Below, in pieces: positions 1 through 10,077 of a stretch of 64,000 nucleotides of DNA (positions are counted from its first letter, which is position 1; every line of letters begins with the position of its first letter). The stretch spans positions 3,653,501 through 3,717,500 of the forward strand of contig NZ_CP068023.1 of NCBI RefSeq assembly GCF_016695175.1, written 5' to 3'. This stretch comes from Pseudoalteromonas sp. GCY (GTDB lineage Bacteria > Pseudomonadota > Gammaproteobacteria > Enterobacterales > Alteromonadaceae). The notes under the pieces were generated by a model that did not search any database, was not told the DNA's origin, and worked only from the letters and a program-made list of their open reading frames with translations. The position numbers and the translations under genes were made by a program.

Positions 1-2718
1 ATTGAATTAAAACGTTCTTCAGTTTCTGTCAGTGAAGGCATTCGCCAAAATTTAGACAATCAAAAAAAAGCCTTTATCCGTAATTTCTTCACTACTATGC
101 AGCTTGTGATGGCAGGGAACGATACCCAAGGTATTCGCTACGGCACAATAGAGACATCCGAAAAGTATTATCTTGAATGGAAAGAAAGCAGCGGCAAAGA
201 AAACCCAAACCCACTGCCTTCAAGTAAAATTAAAGCAGAAAATTTACTCGATACCCATATCGCGCAATTGTGTGATAAAACACGTTTTCTGCAACTCATT
301 CATGACTTTATAGTGTTTGATGCTGGTGTGAAGAAGACCTGCCGACACAATCAATTTTTTGGTATTCAAGCCGCTCAAAAATACGTTAAAAAGCACGATG
401 ATGGCATTATCTGGCACACACAAGGCTCAGGCAAAAGCTTAACCATGGTTTGGCTTGCTAAGTGGATACGCGAAAACGTGACAGACTCGCGGGTACTTAT
501 CGTAACTGACAGAACCGAGTTAGACGAACAAATAGAAAAAGTGTTCTCAGGTGTTGATGAAGATATTTATCGAACAGTAAGTGGCGGTGATTTAGTTGCG
601 ACGCTCAATGAGCCCAACCCCTGGCTATTTTGCTCTCTCGTTCATAAATTTGGCCGAAATGGTGAGGCACTTAGTGAAAAAGAAAGTGAAGAAGCCAAGA
701 CGCAAGCGACAACAGACTACATTGAAGCCCTAACTAAAAACTTACCAAGTGATTTTGTCGCAAAAGGCAACTTGTTTGTGTTTGTCGATGAGTGCCACCG
801 AACACAGTCAGGTAAGTTGCACGAGGCCATGAAAACTATTTTGCCCAAAGCCATGTTTATCGGTTTTACGGGTACGCCACTGATGAAAAAAGACAAGAAA
901 AAGTCTTTAGAAGTGTTTGGCCCTTATATTCACACCTATAAATTTGATGAAGCCGTGAGTGACGGCGTAGTGCTCGACCTTCGTTATGAAGCAAGAGATA
1001 TTGATCAGCACTTAACTTCAAAGAAAAAGGTAGATCAATGGTTTGAAGCTAAAACCAAGGGCCTTTCGAATCTTGCTAAGATGCAGCTCAAACAAAAATG
1101 GGGCACAATGCAGAAGGTGCTCTCGAGTAAATCTCGCTTAGAACAAATTGTTAGCGACATGCTGATGGATATGGAGGTAAAGCCAGCATTGATGTCAGGC
1201 AGAGGTAACGCCATGTTGGTATGTGCCAGCGTTCATCAAGCTTGTGTGGTTTATGACTTGTTTAGTAAAACCGACCTTGCCGGAAAATGCGCGGTAGTAA
1301 CCAGTTATCAGCCTGCTGCAAGCTCTATAAAAGGTGAAGAATCTGGTGAAGGCTTAACAGAAAAGCTATTTAAATATGACACCTATCGCAAGATGTTAGC
1401 GGATTACTTTGAGCAAAGTGAAGACGAAGCCGCGAAGCGTGTTGAAGAGTTTGAAAAAGCCGTTAAGAAACGTTTTGTTGAAGAGCCGGGACAAATGCGC
1501 CTACTCATTGTGGTCGATAAACTATTAACTGGCTTTGATGCCCCTTCCGCTACTTACCTCTATATTGACAAAAAGATGGCCGATCATAACCTTTTCCAAG
1601 CTATATGCCGGGTAAACCGTCTAGATGGTGAAGACAAAGACTACGGTTATATCATAGATTACAAAGACTTATTCCGCTCTCTTGATAAAGCCATTAAAGA
1701 TTATACAGCAGAAGCGTTTGATGGATATGACGCTGATGATGTGAAAGGGCTTTTGAAAGACCGCTTACAAGAGTCTCGTGCTGATTTAGATAATTCGCTG
1801 GAAGCGGTAAGAGCACTATGTGAACCAGTGAAAGCGCCTAGAAATACCATAGATTTCATTCACTATTTTTGTGGTGAGTCTGGAGTTGCACCAAAAGATG
1901 AGAATGAGCGCACCGAAAAAGAAGCGCTGCGTTTAACCTTATATCAATCTGTTGCCAAGCTGCTCCGCGCATACACCAACCTTGCAAATGAAATGGAGCA
2001 AGCTGGCTACACCTTCGTGCAAGCAGAAAATATTAAGAAAGAAGTCGCGTACTTCGAAAAGGTTCGTGACGAAGTAAAGCTTGCCAGTGGTGACTTACTA
2101 GAAATGAAGCGGTTTGAGCCAGCCATGCGCCACTTGTTAGATATGTATATTCGAGCGGATGACAGTGAAGTGCTAATGGATTTTGAGGAGTTGGGTTTAA
2201 TTGATCTAGTAGTGAACAACAATGGTAAGGGACTAGAGTCTTTACCTGAAAACTTGCGTGACAATGAAGATGCAATGGCTGAAGCCATTGAGAATAACGT
2301 AAGAAAGACCATCGTTGATGAAAACCCAGTAAACCCTAAATATTTTGACAGCATGGCAATTTTGCTAGATGAAATCATTAAGCAGCGAAGAGAACAAGCG
2401 ATAAGCTATCAGGAGTACCTAGAGCAAATTAAAGTACTTGCCAAGAAAGTAGTTAACCCAACTGAAAATAGCGCACAGAATTACCCAGAATCTGTCAATA
2501 CGCCAGCCAAACAGGCAATTTATGACAACTTAGGGAGTGACGAAGTGCTCACAACTAAAATTGATACAGCGGTTCGTTACACTAAAAAAGCCGATTGGCT
2601 TGGTGATAAATTTAAAGAGCGCGAGATTGCCAATGCTGTGCGAGAAGAAGCGGCGGGTTATGATGTAAATATTGTTGATGTGATGGAGCTAATAAAAGCT
2701 CAAAAGGAATATCACTAG
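1..2718 (+). CDS. hsdR: Type I restriction enzyme R subunit, 5' end outside the window
   Basis: Motor and nuclease subunit of a type I restriction-modification complex, which translocates and cuts unmodified DNA. The frame is open from base 1; its first codons read I-E-L-K, the E-x-K half of the PD-(D/E)xK nuclease motif, so the internal ATG at 97 is not the true start and roughly 100-200 N-terminal residues lie outside. Helicase motor motifs follow: Walker A TQGSGKS near base 420, DECH box (VDECHRTQ) near 785, and a motif VI-like QAICRVNR near 1600. The C-terminal part is the helical region that binds the methylase core. The stop overlaps the next gene by one base. hsdM and hsdS are expected upstream but cannot be seen. 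Confidence 0.93.
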   Translation: MELKRSSVSVSEGIRQNLDNQKKAFIRNFFTTMQLVMAGNDTQGIRYGTIETSEKYYLEWKESSGKENPNPLPSSKIKAENLLDTHIAQLCDKTRFLQLIHDFIVFDAGVKKTCRHNQFFGIQAAQKYVKKHDDGIIWHTQGSGKSLTMVWLAKWIRENVTDSRVLIVTDRTELDEQIEKVFSGVDEDIYRTVSGGDLVATLNEPNPWLFCSLVHKFGRNGEALSEKESEEAKTQATTDYIEALTKNLPSDFVAKGNLFVFVDECHRTQSGKLHEAMKTILPKAMFIGFTGTPLMKKDKKKSLEVFGPYIHTYKFDEAVSDGVVLDLRYEARDIDQHLTSKKKVDQWFEAKTKGLSNLAKMQLKQKWGTMQKVLSSKSRLEQIVSDMLMDMEVKPALMSGRGNAMLVCASVHQACVVYDLFSKTDLAGKCAVVTSYQPAASSIKGEESGEGLTEKLFKYDTYRKMLADYFEQSEDEAAKRVEEFEKAVKKRFVEEPGQMRLLIVVDKLLTGFDAPSATYLYIDKKMADHNLFQAICRVNRLDGEDKDYGYIIDYKDLFRSLDKAIKDYTAEAFDGYDADDVKGLLKDRLQESRADLDNSLEAVRALCEPVKAPRNTIDFIHYFCGESGVAPKDENERTEKEALRLTLYQSVAKLLRAYTNLANEMEQAGYTFVQAENIKKEVAYFEKVRDEVKLASGDLLEMKRFEPAMRHLLDMYIRADDSEVLMDFEELGLIDLVVNNNGKGLESLPENLRDNEDAMAEAIENNVRKTIVDENPVNPKYFDSMAILLDEIIKQRREQAISYQEYLEQIKVLAKKVVNPTENSAQNYPESVNTPAKQAIYDNLGSDEVLTTKIDTAVRYTKKADWLGDKFKEREIANAVREEAAGYDVNIVDVMELIKAQKEYH

Positions 2719-3464
2719 TGCGTCATACCAAAAGTAATGTAGAGCGTGTTGAAGTAATTCGCATAGGTGACATTGATGTTGAGCTAAATCGCAGAGCGAT
2801 TAAAAACATCCACCTAAGCGTGCTACCACCCAATGGCAAAGTGAGGCTGTCTATTCCCAATGAAACGAGTGAGCAGAAGATAAGACTGGCTATTGTTAAT
2901 AAACTTGCGTGGATTAAAAAGCAGCAAGCTGACTTTGCAGACCAAGAACGCCAATCAATTCGTGAAATGGTTAATGGCGAATGCCACTACCTTTGGGGTA
3001 AGAAATATCGCTTAAAGCTAATTGAGGCCAACGGTAGATACAGTGTTACTGCAAAAGGCAACGGTAATTTAGTGTTAGCTGTTGCAGAAAATACGTCAAC
3101 CGACAACAAGCTCAAACTGCTTAACCGTTTCTATCGAGATGAAATTCAGCGCTCACTTGAAAAACTATTACCTCAATGGGAAAAAAAACTAGGTGTAAAC
3201 GCAGGTTCTATCAACATCAAAAAAATGAAAACCAAATGGGGAAGCTGCAATATTCAAGTTAAGCGTATATGGCTTAACCTCGAACTCGCTAAGAAGCCAC
3301 CAGAGTGCATGGAGTTTATCCTTGCCCACGAGCTAGTTCATTTACTAGAGCGTCACCACAACGAAAGATTCCGTTCCCTCATGGACAAACACATGCCTAA
3401 TTGGCGTGAACGCAGAGACTTACTTAATAGCTTGCCTCTAGCTTATGAGGATTGGAACTATTAA
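2718..3464 (+). CDS. YgjP-like zinc metallopeptidase (M48/DUF45 type) linked to hsdR
   Basis: A 248-residue protein of the YgjP/WLM-like metallopeptidase group, which often lies beside type I restriction genes. The zinc site is clear: HELVHLLERHHNERF near 3328-3372 gives HExxH and a downstream His ligand. Upstream, the segment MKTKWGSCN is typical of the family. The start is GTG at 2718, overlapping the hsdR stop as TAGTG, which implies translational coupling and one operon with the restriction genes. The substrate is unknown; a role in turnover or control of the restriction complex is only suggested by location. The length is normal and no damage is seen. Confidence 0.85.
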   Translation: MRHTKSNVERVEVIRIGDIDVELNRRAIKNIHLSVLPPNGKVRLSIPNETSEQKIRLAIVNKLAWIKKQQADFADQERQSIREMVNGECHYLWGKKYRLKLIEANGRYSVTAKGNGNLVLAVAENTSTDNKLKLLNRFYRDEIQRSLEKLLPQWEKKLGVNAGSINIKKMKTKWGSCNIQVKRIWLNLELAKKPPECMEFILAHELVHLLERHHNERFRSLMDKHMPNWRERRDLLNSLPLAYEDWNY

Positions 3465-3540
3465 TGAAACTTAAAACGAGACAAACTAATCAACACTTTC
3501 ACATTTTATTAGATTGTCTCTTTTACTATTCAGAATACAT

Positions 3541-4740
3541 CTAACAAGCCTGTCCGCATGCCCAGCCGGAGCTCCATGCGTATTGGAAATTATAGCCCCC
3601 GAGCCATCCGGTGACATCGGTGACTTCGCCGATAAAGTACAGGCCTTTTTGTTTTTTAGCTTCGAAGGTTTTTGAGCTTAATTCGTCGGTATCTACACCA
3701 CCTAACGTAACCTCTGCGGTACGGTAACCTTCTGTTCCATTTGGTTTTATTTTCCAGCTAGTGAGAATTGCGGTGAGCTTTTCAATCTCTGTGTGGCTGA
3801 GTTGATTGGCGTTTTTATCTGGAATGCTGCCGTCGCTGATTAAGGCCTCAATAAAGCGCTTTGGTAAGATGGTCGAAAGCAAGTTCTTCAGGCTCTTTTG
3901 CCCTTGCTCACTGCGCCAGTCATGAAGTTGTGCTTGCACATCTAAGTCAGGTAGTAAATTGATGCTAACAAACTCGCCTGCTTTCCAAAATGAGCTGATC
4001 TGCAAAATTGCAGGGCCAGATAAGCCTCTGTGAGTAAAGAGAATATTTTCTCTAAATTGGATACCGCTTGCACTGGTCACTAGGCTATCTACGCTAATAC
4101 CAGACAAACCATCAAAGCGTGCATTGTCGTGATCATGAAGTGTAAATGGCACAAGCGCTGCCGTGGTTGGTAATACCGTTAAGCCAAATTGCTCCGCTAT
4201 TTTGTAGCCGATTGGCGTTGCGCCAAGTTTTGGCATGGTTAGGCCACCAGCGGCGATCACCACAGACTCGCAGTTAAAGGTTTGAGTTGTGGTTTTGACT
4301 AAGTAGCGACCATCAGCTTGATGTTCAACCGCAAGGACTTCTTGACGTAAGTTAAGTGACACGCCCGCCCAGTCACATTCTGTAAGAAGAATGTCGACAA
4401 TGTCTTGCGCGCTATTGTCACAAAACAACTGCCCAAGTGTTTTGTGGTGGTATGCAAGACCGTGGCGGTCTACCAGTTCAATAAAATCATGTTGGGTATA
4501 GCGGCTCAAGCACGACTTTACAAAGTGTGGGTTTTTACATAGATAGTTAGCAGGTGAAGCATTTTCGTTGGTAAAATTACAGCGGCCACCGCCACTGATC
4601 AAAATTTTACGACCAGGCTTTTTTCCCATATCAACCACTGCAACTTGTCGCCCTCGGTATCCAGCCTGTGCAGCACACATCAACCCTGCAGCACCTGCGC
4701 CGATAACGACTACCTCTATTTGTTGCATAAACTCACTCAA
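3541..4740 (-). CDS. NAD(P)/FAD-dependent oxidoreductase, HI0933/YhiN family
   Basis: A 399-residue flavoprotein of the HI0933/YhiN family (BaiN-like). The N-terminal dinucleotide fold is VVVIGAGAAGLMCA (residues about 10-23), followed by GRKILISGGGRCNFTN, the family signature, and a C-terminal FIGEVTDVTGWLGGYNFQ segment that closes the FAD site. The physiological substrate is not established for most members. Translation may begin at Met1 or at Met5 (MQQIEV). In E. coli the yhiN gene lies in the same neighbourhood as rsmJ, prlC and gor, so this is probably ancestral core sequence. It is convergent with the metallopeptidase gene. Confidence 0.88.
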   Translation of the reverse strand: MSEFMQQIEVVVIGAGAAGLMCAAQAGYRGRQVAVVDMGKKPGRKILISGGGRCNFTNENASPANYLCKNPHFVKSCLSRYTQHDFIELVDRHGLAYHHKTLGQLFCDNSAQDIVDILLTECDWAGVSLNLRQEVLAVEHQADGRYLVKTTTQTFNCESVVIAAGGLTMPKLGATPIGYKIAEQFGLTVLPTTAALVPFTLHDHDNARFDGLSGISVDSLVTSASGIQFRENILFTHRGLSGPAILQISSFWKAGEFVSINLLPDLDVQAQLHDWRSEQGQKSLKNLLSTILPKRFIEALISDGSIPDKNANQLSHTEIEKLTAILTSWKIKPNGTEGYRTAEVTLGGVDTDELSSKTFEAKKQKGLYFIGEVTDVTGWLGGYNFQYAWSSGWACGQAC

Positions 4741-5272
4741 CTTTTTATCTAAGATTTCTACACTTACCGTTTTGCCAACAGTTTAGCTTTAAACGGCAAA
4801 ATCGCGACCAAGCGAAAATTATACCTAGATTCTTTATCTAATCACAGCTGCGAATGTCAATAGCCACTCGCATACCTTTTAAACACTTGTAAACATTATG
4901 TCAGCGCTATCATTTCTTAAACCTTCAAAAACAAGAAAATACAACTAGAACAACCAAAAAAAACCAACCTTTCATACTAAGCAAGTCTCCACTCTATTGG
5001 CTACAAATGCTTCACAAAGTTAAAAACACTATTTTGTTTACAGTCATTTACAATGTAACTGAAATTTATTCTCCCTCTCACAAAAATGAAAAATATCGAT
5101 TAAAAACAATACAGTAAGAATTTTTTATAGCCATTTATCCGTCCACATATAACTAAAAAATTAGTGCAAATAACAAAACAGCGCTTTCTTTTTTTTAACT
5201 AGGAGTTTACTTTCACTGACCATCAGCTTTTTATTAACAGCTGAACAACAAGTTAGAAACTAGGGAAACATT
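4741..5272. other. Gene-free 532-bp region upstream of the S8 protease
   Basis: An AT-rich divergent spacer between the flavoprotein gene and the secreted protease. No convincing reading frame is present. A TTTTGCC ... GGCAAAA inverted pair lies near 4773-4802. The protease has a clear ribosome site (TAGGGA, about 5265) close to its ATG. The long AT-rich leader would suit a regulated promoter, but I could not pick a single -35/-10 pair with confidence. Confidence 0.5.
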
Positions 5273-7423
5273 ATGACAATCAATAAAAACTTTAAGCGCG
5301 CTGCACTAAGCGTCGCAGTGAGCGCATTATTCACTGCAACAGCAGTTACAGCCGCACCAGCACAATCAATCGGCCAAGATGCAGCACTTGCAGCAACGGC
5401 ACAAAAACTATCATCACAAAGCACGCTTGGTACACAGTTCATCATCAAATACAAAGATGCTAGTTCGCAAATGATGGGCCTTTCAGCTGCGGATCTTGCT
5501 CCTGCTAAAATGCAACAACGTGCAGAAAGCTTTGTACAAGGCTTTAAGAGCAGTAAAGCGAGTGCTCGCGCTCAATACGTACGCCCAATGGCACTTAGCA
5601 ATCACCACGTTATGCGTGCTGACAAAAAGCTTTCAGCAAAAGAAGCACAAGCATTCATGAATGAAGTGATGGCTTCTGGCAATGTTGAATACATCGAAAT
5701 TGACCAAATGCTAAAGCCATTCGCAACGCCTAACGATCCTCGTTATAACGATCAATGGCATTACTTTGAAGCCGCGGCGGGTATTAATGCCCCTGCTGCG
5801 TGGGATAAAGCAACAGGTCAAGGTGTGGTAGTTGCGGTACTAGATACAGGTTATCGCCCACATTTAGACTTAAATGCCAACATTCTGCCTGGCTATGACA
5901 TGATCTCTAATACCTTTGTTGCTAACGATGGTGGCGCACGTGACAACGATGCTCGTGACCCAGGTGATGCAGTCACTCGCGGTGAATGTGGAACTGACTC
6001 TTCAGGTCAACCTGTACCACGCGCGGATCAAGACTCAAGCTGGCATGGTACACACGTGGCGGGAACAGTTGCTGCGGTAACAAATAATGGTGAAGGTGTA
6101 GCAGGTGTTGCTTACGACGCTAAAGTAGTGCCTGTACGTGTTCTTGGTAAATGTGGTGGTTTAACGTCTGATATCGCTGACGGCATCATTTGGGCATCTG
6201 GCGGCTCTGTATCTGGTGTGCCTGCAAATGCTAACCCTGCTGATGTTATCAACATGAGTTTAGGTGGTGGCGGTGCATGTAGCGCAACCACACAAAATGC
6301 AATCAACCAAGCACGTAACAACGGTACAGTCATTGTTATTGCGGCAGGTAACGATAACGATAACTCAGCAAACTACAACCCAGGTAACTGTAATGGCGTA
6401 GTAAACGTAGCATCTGTAGGTCGTGATGGTAGCCGAGCTTATTACTCAAACTATGGTGCAAACATCGACGTTGCCGCTCCGGGTGGCGCACAAAGTTTTG
6501 CGAATGATCCTGAAGGTATCCTATCTACCCATAACTCAGGCCCTGGTGCTCCTTCAAATGATAGCTACCATTACTCACAAGGTACGTCTATGGCGGCACC
6601 TCACGTTGCGGGTGTTGCTGCGCTAATCAAGCAAGCAAAACCATCTGCTACGCCTGACGAAGTAGAAACTATCTTGAAAAACACCACACGTAGCTTTGCT
6701 GGTAGCTGTTCAAACTGTGGTACGGGTGTTGTTGATGCAGCCGCTGCGGTAAATGAAGCTTTAGGCGATGTTGTCACGCCACCTACAGGTAATACGCTTG
6801 AAGATGGTGTAGCGAAAACAGGCTTAAGCGGCGCGGCTGGCAGCAATCAATTTTTCACTTTTGATGTACCAGCTGGAAAAACCAATGTGACCTTCACAAT
6901 GAGTGGTGGAACAGGTGATGCTGACCTTTATGTAAAACTTGGCAGTCAACCAACTTCAAGCAGCTATGACTGTCGCCCATATGAAGGCGGTAATGCCGAA
7001 GTTTGTAGCTTTGACGCACCTCAAGCTGGTACATATCACGTAATGATTAATGGCTATCAAGCTTATTCAGGCGTAAGTTTAGTTGCGACAACTTCGGGTT
7101 CTAGCACCGGTGGTCCACAAGCAGGTGGTGGTACAATTGAAGATATTTCGGCTTCAAGCGGTCAGTGGGTTCACTACACAATCGAAGTACCAGAGGGTAT
7201 GAGCGACTTCACCGTGAAAACATTTGGTGGCTCAGGTGACGCTGACTTATTCGTTAAGTTTGGCTCTCAACCTACCGCAAGCAGCTATGACTGTCGTCCA
7301 TATGAAAATGGTAATACCGAGACTTGTGTAATCACTAATCCGCAAGCGGGTACATGGCACCTAAGCATTAATGCTTACCGTACATTCTCGGGTCTAACAT
7401 TAGACGCGCAGTACAAGCCATAA
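5273..7423 (+). CDS. Secreted subtilisin-like serine protease (S8) with two PPC domains
   Basis: Extracellular protease of 716 residues. Order of parts: signal peptide (1-28, basic start, hydrophobic core, AxA-like site at TAAPA); I9-type inhibitory propeptide (about 50-150); S8 catalytic domain (about 165-495) with Asp191 (VLDTGYRPH), His258 (HGTHVAGT), Asn360 (AAGN) and Ser439 (GTSMAAPHVAG); then two PPC domains (about 520-605 and 625-712), each with a DADL(Y/F)VK(L/F)G core and a SSYDCRPYE segment. PPC domains are usually removed after secretion or help bind substrate. The likely route is Sec, then type II export. The ATG at 5273 follows TAGGGA. This is a typical degradative protease of marine gammaproteobacteria, single-gene unit with its own terminator. 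Confidence 0.95.
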   Translation: MTINKNFKRAALSVAVSALFTATAVTAAPAQSIGQDAALAATAQKLSSQSTLGTQFIIKYKDASSQMMGLSAADLAPAKMQQRAESFVQGFKSSKASARAQYVRPMALSNHHVMRADKKLSAKEAQAFMNEVMASGNVEYIEIDQMLKPFATPNDPRYNDQWHYFEAAAGINAPAAWDKATGQGVVVAVLDTGYRPHLDLNANILPGYDMISNTFVANDGGARDNDARDPGDAVTRGECGTDSSGQPVPRADQDSSWHGTHVAGTVAAVTNNGEGVAGVAYDAKVVPVRVLGKCGGLTSDIADGIIWASGGSVSGVPANANPADVINMSLGGGGACSATTQNAINQARNNGTVIVIAAGNDNDNSANYNPGNCNGVVNVASVGRDGSRAYYSNYGANIDVAAPGGAQSFANDPEGILSTHNSGPGAPSNDSYHYSQGTSMAAPHVAGVAALIKQAKPSATPDEVETILKNTTRSFAGSCSNCGTGVVDAAAAVNEALGDVVTPPTGNTLEDGVAKTGLSGAAGSNQFFTFDVPAGKTNVTFTMSGGTGDADLYVKLGSQPTSSSYDCRPYEGGNAEVCSFDAPQAGTYHVMINGYQAYSGVSLVATTSGSSTGGPQAGGGTIEDISASSGQWVHYTIEVPEGMSDFTVKTFGGSGDADLFVKFGSQPTASSYDCRPYENGNTETCVITNPQAGTWHLSINAYRTFSGLTLDAQYKP

Positions 7424-7467
7424 GCAAAATTTAGTAGGCTCAGATTGAGTCTTCTTTCCCCAATGAG

Positions 7468-7491
7468 AGGCCGCATTTGCGGCCTTTTTTA
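7468..7491 (+). terminator. Rho-independent terminator of the S8 protease gene
   Basis: AGGCCGCA / TGCGGCCT stem at 7468-7485 followed by a T run, 45 bp after the protease stop. Confidence 0.9.
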
Positions 7492-7499
7492 ATTATTTT

Positions 7500-7985
7500 G
7501 TAGAGCGGCTCCTACGTTTCAACTTGCAGTAGTCGAGATAAATCTCGACCTACAAAACTCGCTGGTGGGAGCGAGTTTACCTCGCGATCTTTTAACTGCT
7601 CGCCGCGTGAAGCGGCTCCGACGTTTCAACTTGCAATAGTCGAGATAAATCTCGACCTACAAAACTCGCTGGTGGGAGCGAGTTTACCTCGCGATCTTTT
7701 AACTGCTCGCCGCGTGAAGCGGCTCCGACGTTTCAACTTGCAATAGTCGAGATAAATCTCGACCTACAACACTCCTAGTGGGAGCGAGTTTACCTCGCGA
7801 TCTTTTAACTGCTCGCCGCGTGAAGCGGCTCCTGCGTTTTGGCTTATGCTGTCGAGATAAATCTCGACCTACAAAACACGCTGGTAGGAACGAGTTTACC
7901 TCGCGATCTTTTAACTGCTCGCCGCGTGAAGCGGCTCCGACGTTTCAACTTGCAGTAGTCGAGATAAATCTCGATCTACGGCACA
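7500..7985. repeat. Array of five 107-bp intergenic repeats with three hairpins per unit
   Basis: The 18-bp palindrome GTCGAGATAAATCTCGAC occurs at 7532, 7639, 7746 and 7851, and with one change at 7958, so the period is 107, 107, 105 and 107 bp. Between copies are two further short inverted repeats: GCGAG-TTTAC-CTCGC and GCCGC-GTGAA-GCGGC. Units are about 95% alike, so the array is recent or homogenised. It fills the convergent gap between the protease and chemoreceptor genes and encodes no convincing protein. It resembles REP/BIME-type extragenic palindromes rather than CRISPR, because repeats abut and no unique spacers are present. Confidence 0.9.
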
Positions 7986-7992
7986 ATCCTGA

Positions 7993-9915
7993 TTACCGCA
8001 GGCCTAAGGTACCTCTGATCTCCCGCATTTTTTCTTTAAGGCTTTGTTGAATTTGCTGAACTTGCTCATGTGAGCTATTAACCTGACCTTTCATGCTGTC
8101 CATGGCGTGGCCAAAGGTATCTAGTAGATCTGATTGCTGATTGGCAAGATCCATTGCATGGGCGGCAACTTGGTTGGCGCTTTGTGCGCTCTCTGCCACA
8201 CCTTCTGAATTGCGTTTCAACTCTTGTGCATGGCCTGTTTGCTGCTGTGCCTCGTCTGCCAAAGCCGAGATTTGTGTCGATACTTTGTTTGAATTGTCAC
8301 TCAAAACATTTAATTGCTGGTGAATATCAGTCAGTGAGGCTTGTGTTTGCTGTGCAAGCTTTCGTACTTCATCCGCAACGACCGCAAATCCACGGCCATG
8401 CTCACCTGCGCGCGCCGACTCAATCGCCGCATTAAGCGCGAGTAGGTTTGTTTGTTCTGCGATGGAGCTGATCATATCAATCACTTTGCTCACATCTGAA
8501 ACACCATTAAGTAATTCATTTAAGCTCTCCAACCCCTGCTCTACCCGCTTTTGCGTGGTAGATGAAGCGCTCAACATAGCATCCGCATAGGACACACTTT
8601 GTGTCATTGCTTCAAAGGTGTTGTTAGCATTGTCGGCAACTTGTGCGTTGATTTGATTGGCATCCGCCCCTAGCGCTCTAAGCGAGTCGAGCTGTGCTTG
8701 ATTTTGCTCCACCTGCTCGAAAGTGTCTCCAGCTTGTGCAGAGATCTGCGCCAAGTTAGTGTTCATCTCTTCCATAAAGGTATTGATCACACTCAGCATT
8801 TCTGAGCGTTCGTCCGCTTCTGCTCGCTGCCTATCGATTAACTGATTAAAGTAACTCGCAATTTCGCCAATTTCAGTGTCTTGGTTTTTACTTTCAATAT
8901 TGCGTAGCTCATTACTTTCGATAAGCTGAGCGAAGCCATCGCGTAGTTGTCTTAGCGGAGTTAATACTTGATTGAACTGCACAAAGTAGACACCACCCGC
9001 AAGGAGCACGAGTAACCCAATTGCCACACCAAACAGCATAAATACATTGGTTTTTACGTCAGCCTGCTCTGTTTTTAAGTTGGTTTCTGCTTGCAGGATA
9101 TTCTCTGAGATTGCTTTAATGTCACCTCGCAGTGCCAGCATGCCAGCTTGGCGTTGTTTGGACTGCTGTAAGGTATTTTCTAAGTCGCGGGCATAACGTT
9201 TAGGCCAGCTCACAAGCTCCGCTTTTATTTCTAGCGCCAAGTCTTCCGCTTGTGCACCTAAAAATAGCTCGTCTTCGTCTACCTCACTCATTACCCCTAA
9301 GTTTTCGAGTCGGTCTATTCGCGCGGCAATATCCTGCAACCGGCTTAAGCTCGACATTAAACTCTGCTCGGTCTGCTGTTCGTAAGCCATGACTAATTGG
9401 TAGGTATATAAGCTCAAATTCGAGACTTCGCTAAAGTAGTCTGAGGCGAGATTAAAGTAGGATTCTTTGGCGGCACTATCTTGTGCTTTAATTGCATACT
9501 TTACGAGACTCGATGCTGAGCCTGACATTTGTCTGAGCGCATTATCCAAAAGCGCAAGTTCATTACCTGAAAGCTTACCGAGTGCACGGTATTTACCTGC
9601 AATATCTTGTTGTAGTTGTGTGAGTTTAGTTTTAAGTTGCTCGGCAAGCGCTGGTGGTAACTGTTCCACACTTTGCTGTAATGCTTTGATTTGTTCATCG
9701 GCTTTACTTAAATACTGACTGTCGCCCGCACTTAAATAATCTTCAACTGTACCCTCTAGCTCGATGATCACCGAATTTTTAACTTGATTATAAGCGGCAT
9801 CTTGCGCATCAAGCTCAGTTAACACTTGGCTCGCCCAAAACAGACTCGCCCCAAGTAGAATACTCGCAGTGGTCAATAATATTGCCAATAACCGAGTAAA
9901 TGTAGACACGCGCAT
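7993..9915 (-). CDS. Methyl-accepting chemotaxis protein
   Basis: A 640-residue transmembrane chemoreceptor that signals through CheW/CheA to the flagellar motor. Parts: TM1 (about 8-31, [19 protein letters not shown]), a long mostly helical periplasmic sensor region (about 32-290), TM2 (about 292-315, [20 protein letters not shown]), a HAMP domain (about 315-370), and a cytoplasmic signalling domain with the conserved tip [19 protein letters not shown]. The periplasmic region has no recognisable Cache or PAS fold in the sequence and looks helical, so the ligand cannot be predicted. It is a single gene, convergent with the protease across the repeat array, with no chemotaxis operon nearby. 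Confidence 0.93.
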   Translation of the reverse strand: MRVSTFTRLLAILLTTASILLGASLFWASQVLTELDAQDAAYNQVKNSVIIELEGTVEDYLSAGDSQYLSKADEQIKALQQSVEQLPPALAEQLKTKLTQLQQDIAGKYRALGKLSGNELALLDNALRQMSGSASSLVKYAIKAQDSAAKESYFNLASDYFSEVSNLSLYTYQLVMAYEQQTEQSLMSSLSRLQDIAARIDRLENLGVMSEVDEDELFLGAQAEDLALEIKAELVSWPKRYARDLENTLQQSKQRQAGMLALRGDIKAISENILQAETNLKTEQADVKTNVFMLFGVAIGLLVLLAGGVYFVQFNQVLTPLRQLRDGFAQLIESNELRNIESKNQDTEIGEIASYFNQLIDRQRAEADERSEMLSVINTFMEEMNTNLAQISAQAGDTFEQVEQNQAQLDSLRALGADANQINAQVADNANNTFEAMTQSVSYADAMLSASSTTQKRVEQGLESLNELLNGVSDVSKVIDMISSIAEQTNLLALNAAIESARAGEHGRGFAVVADEVRKLAQQTQASLTDIHQQLNVLSDNSNKVSTQISALADEAQQQTGHAQELKRNSEGVAESAQSANQVAAHAMDLANQQSDLLDTFGHAMDSMKGQVNSSHEQVQQIQQSLKEKMREIRGTLGLR

Positions 9916-10077
9916 AGAATCACAACCCTTTTATCAAAATGCTCCGCAAGAGTATTAAGGATTTATGACAACTTGATTAAATCTGGTTACCTTTTCTGTG
10001 CAATAGTACAAAACCATACTTTTTACGTATATCCATCTAGATATCTACTGAACAAAATTAAATCAGGTAGCGGTGTG

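Noticed and set aside
7500..7985. Possible CRISPR array
   Set aside because: The 107-bp units are nearly identical throughout and contain three hairpins; there are no unique spacers and no cas genes.
7778..8050. Open frame of 90 codons on the plus strand
   Set aside because: It runs through the hairpin repeats and into the antisense of the chemoreceptor; no ribosome site and repeated codons from the array.
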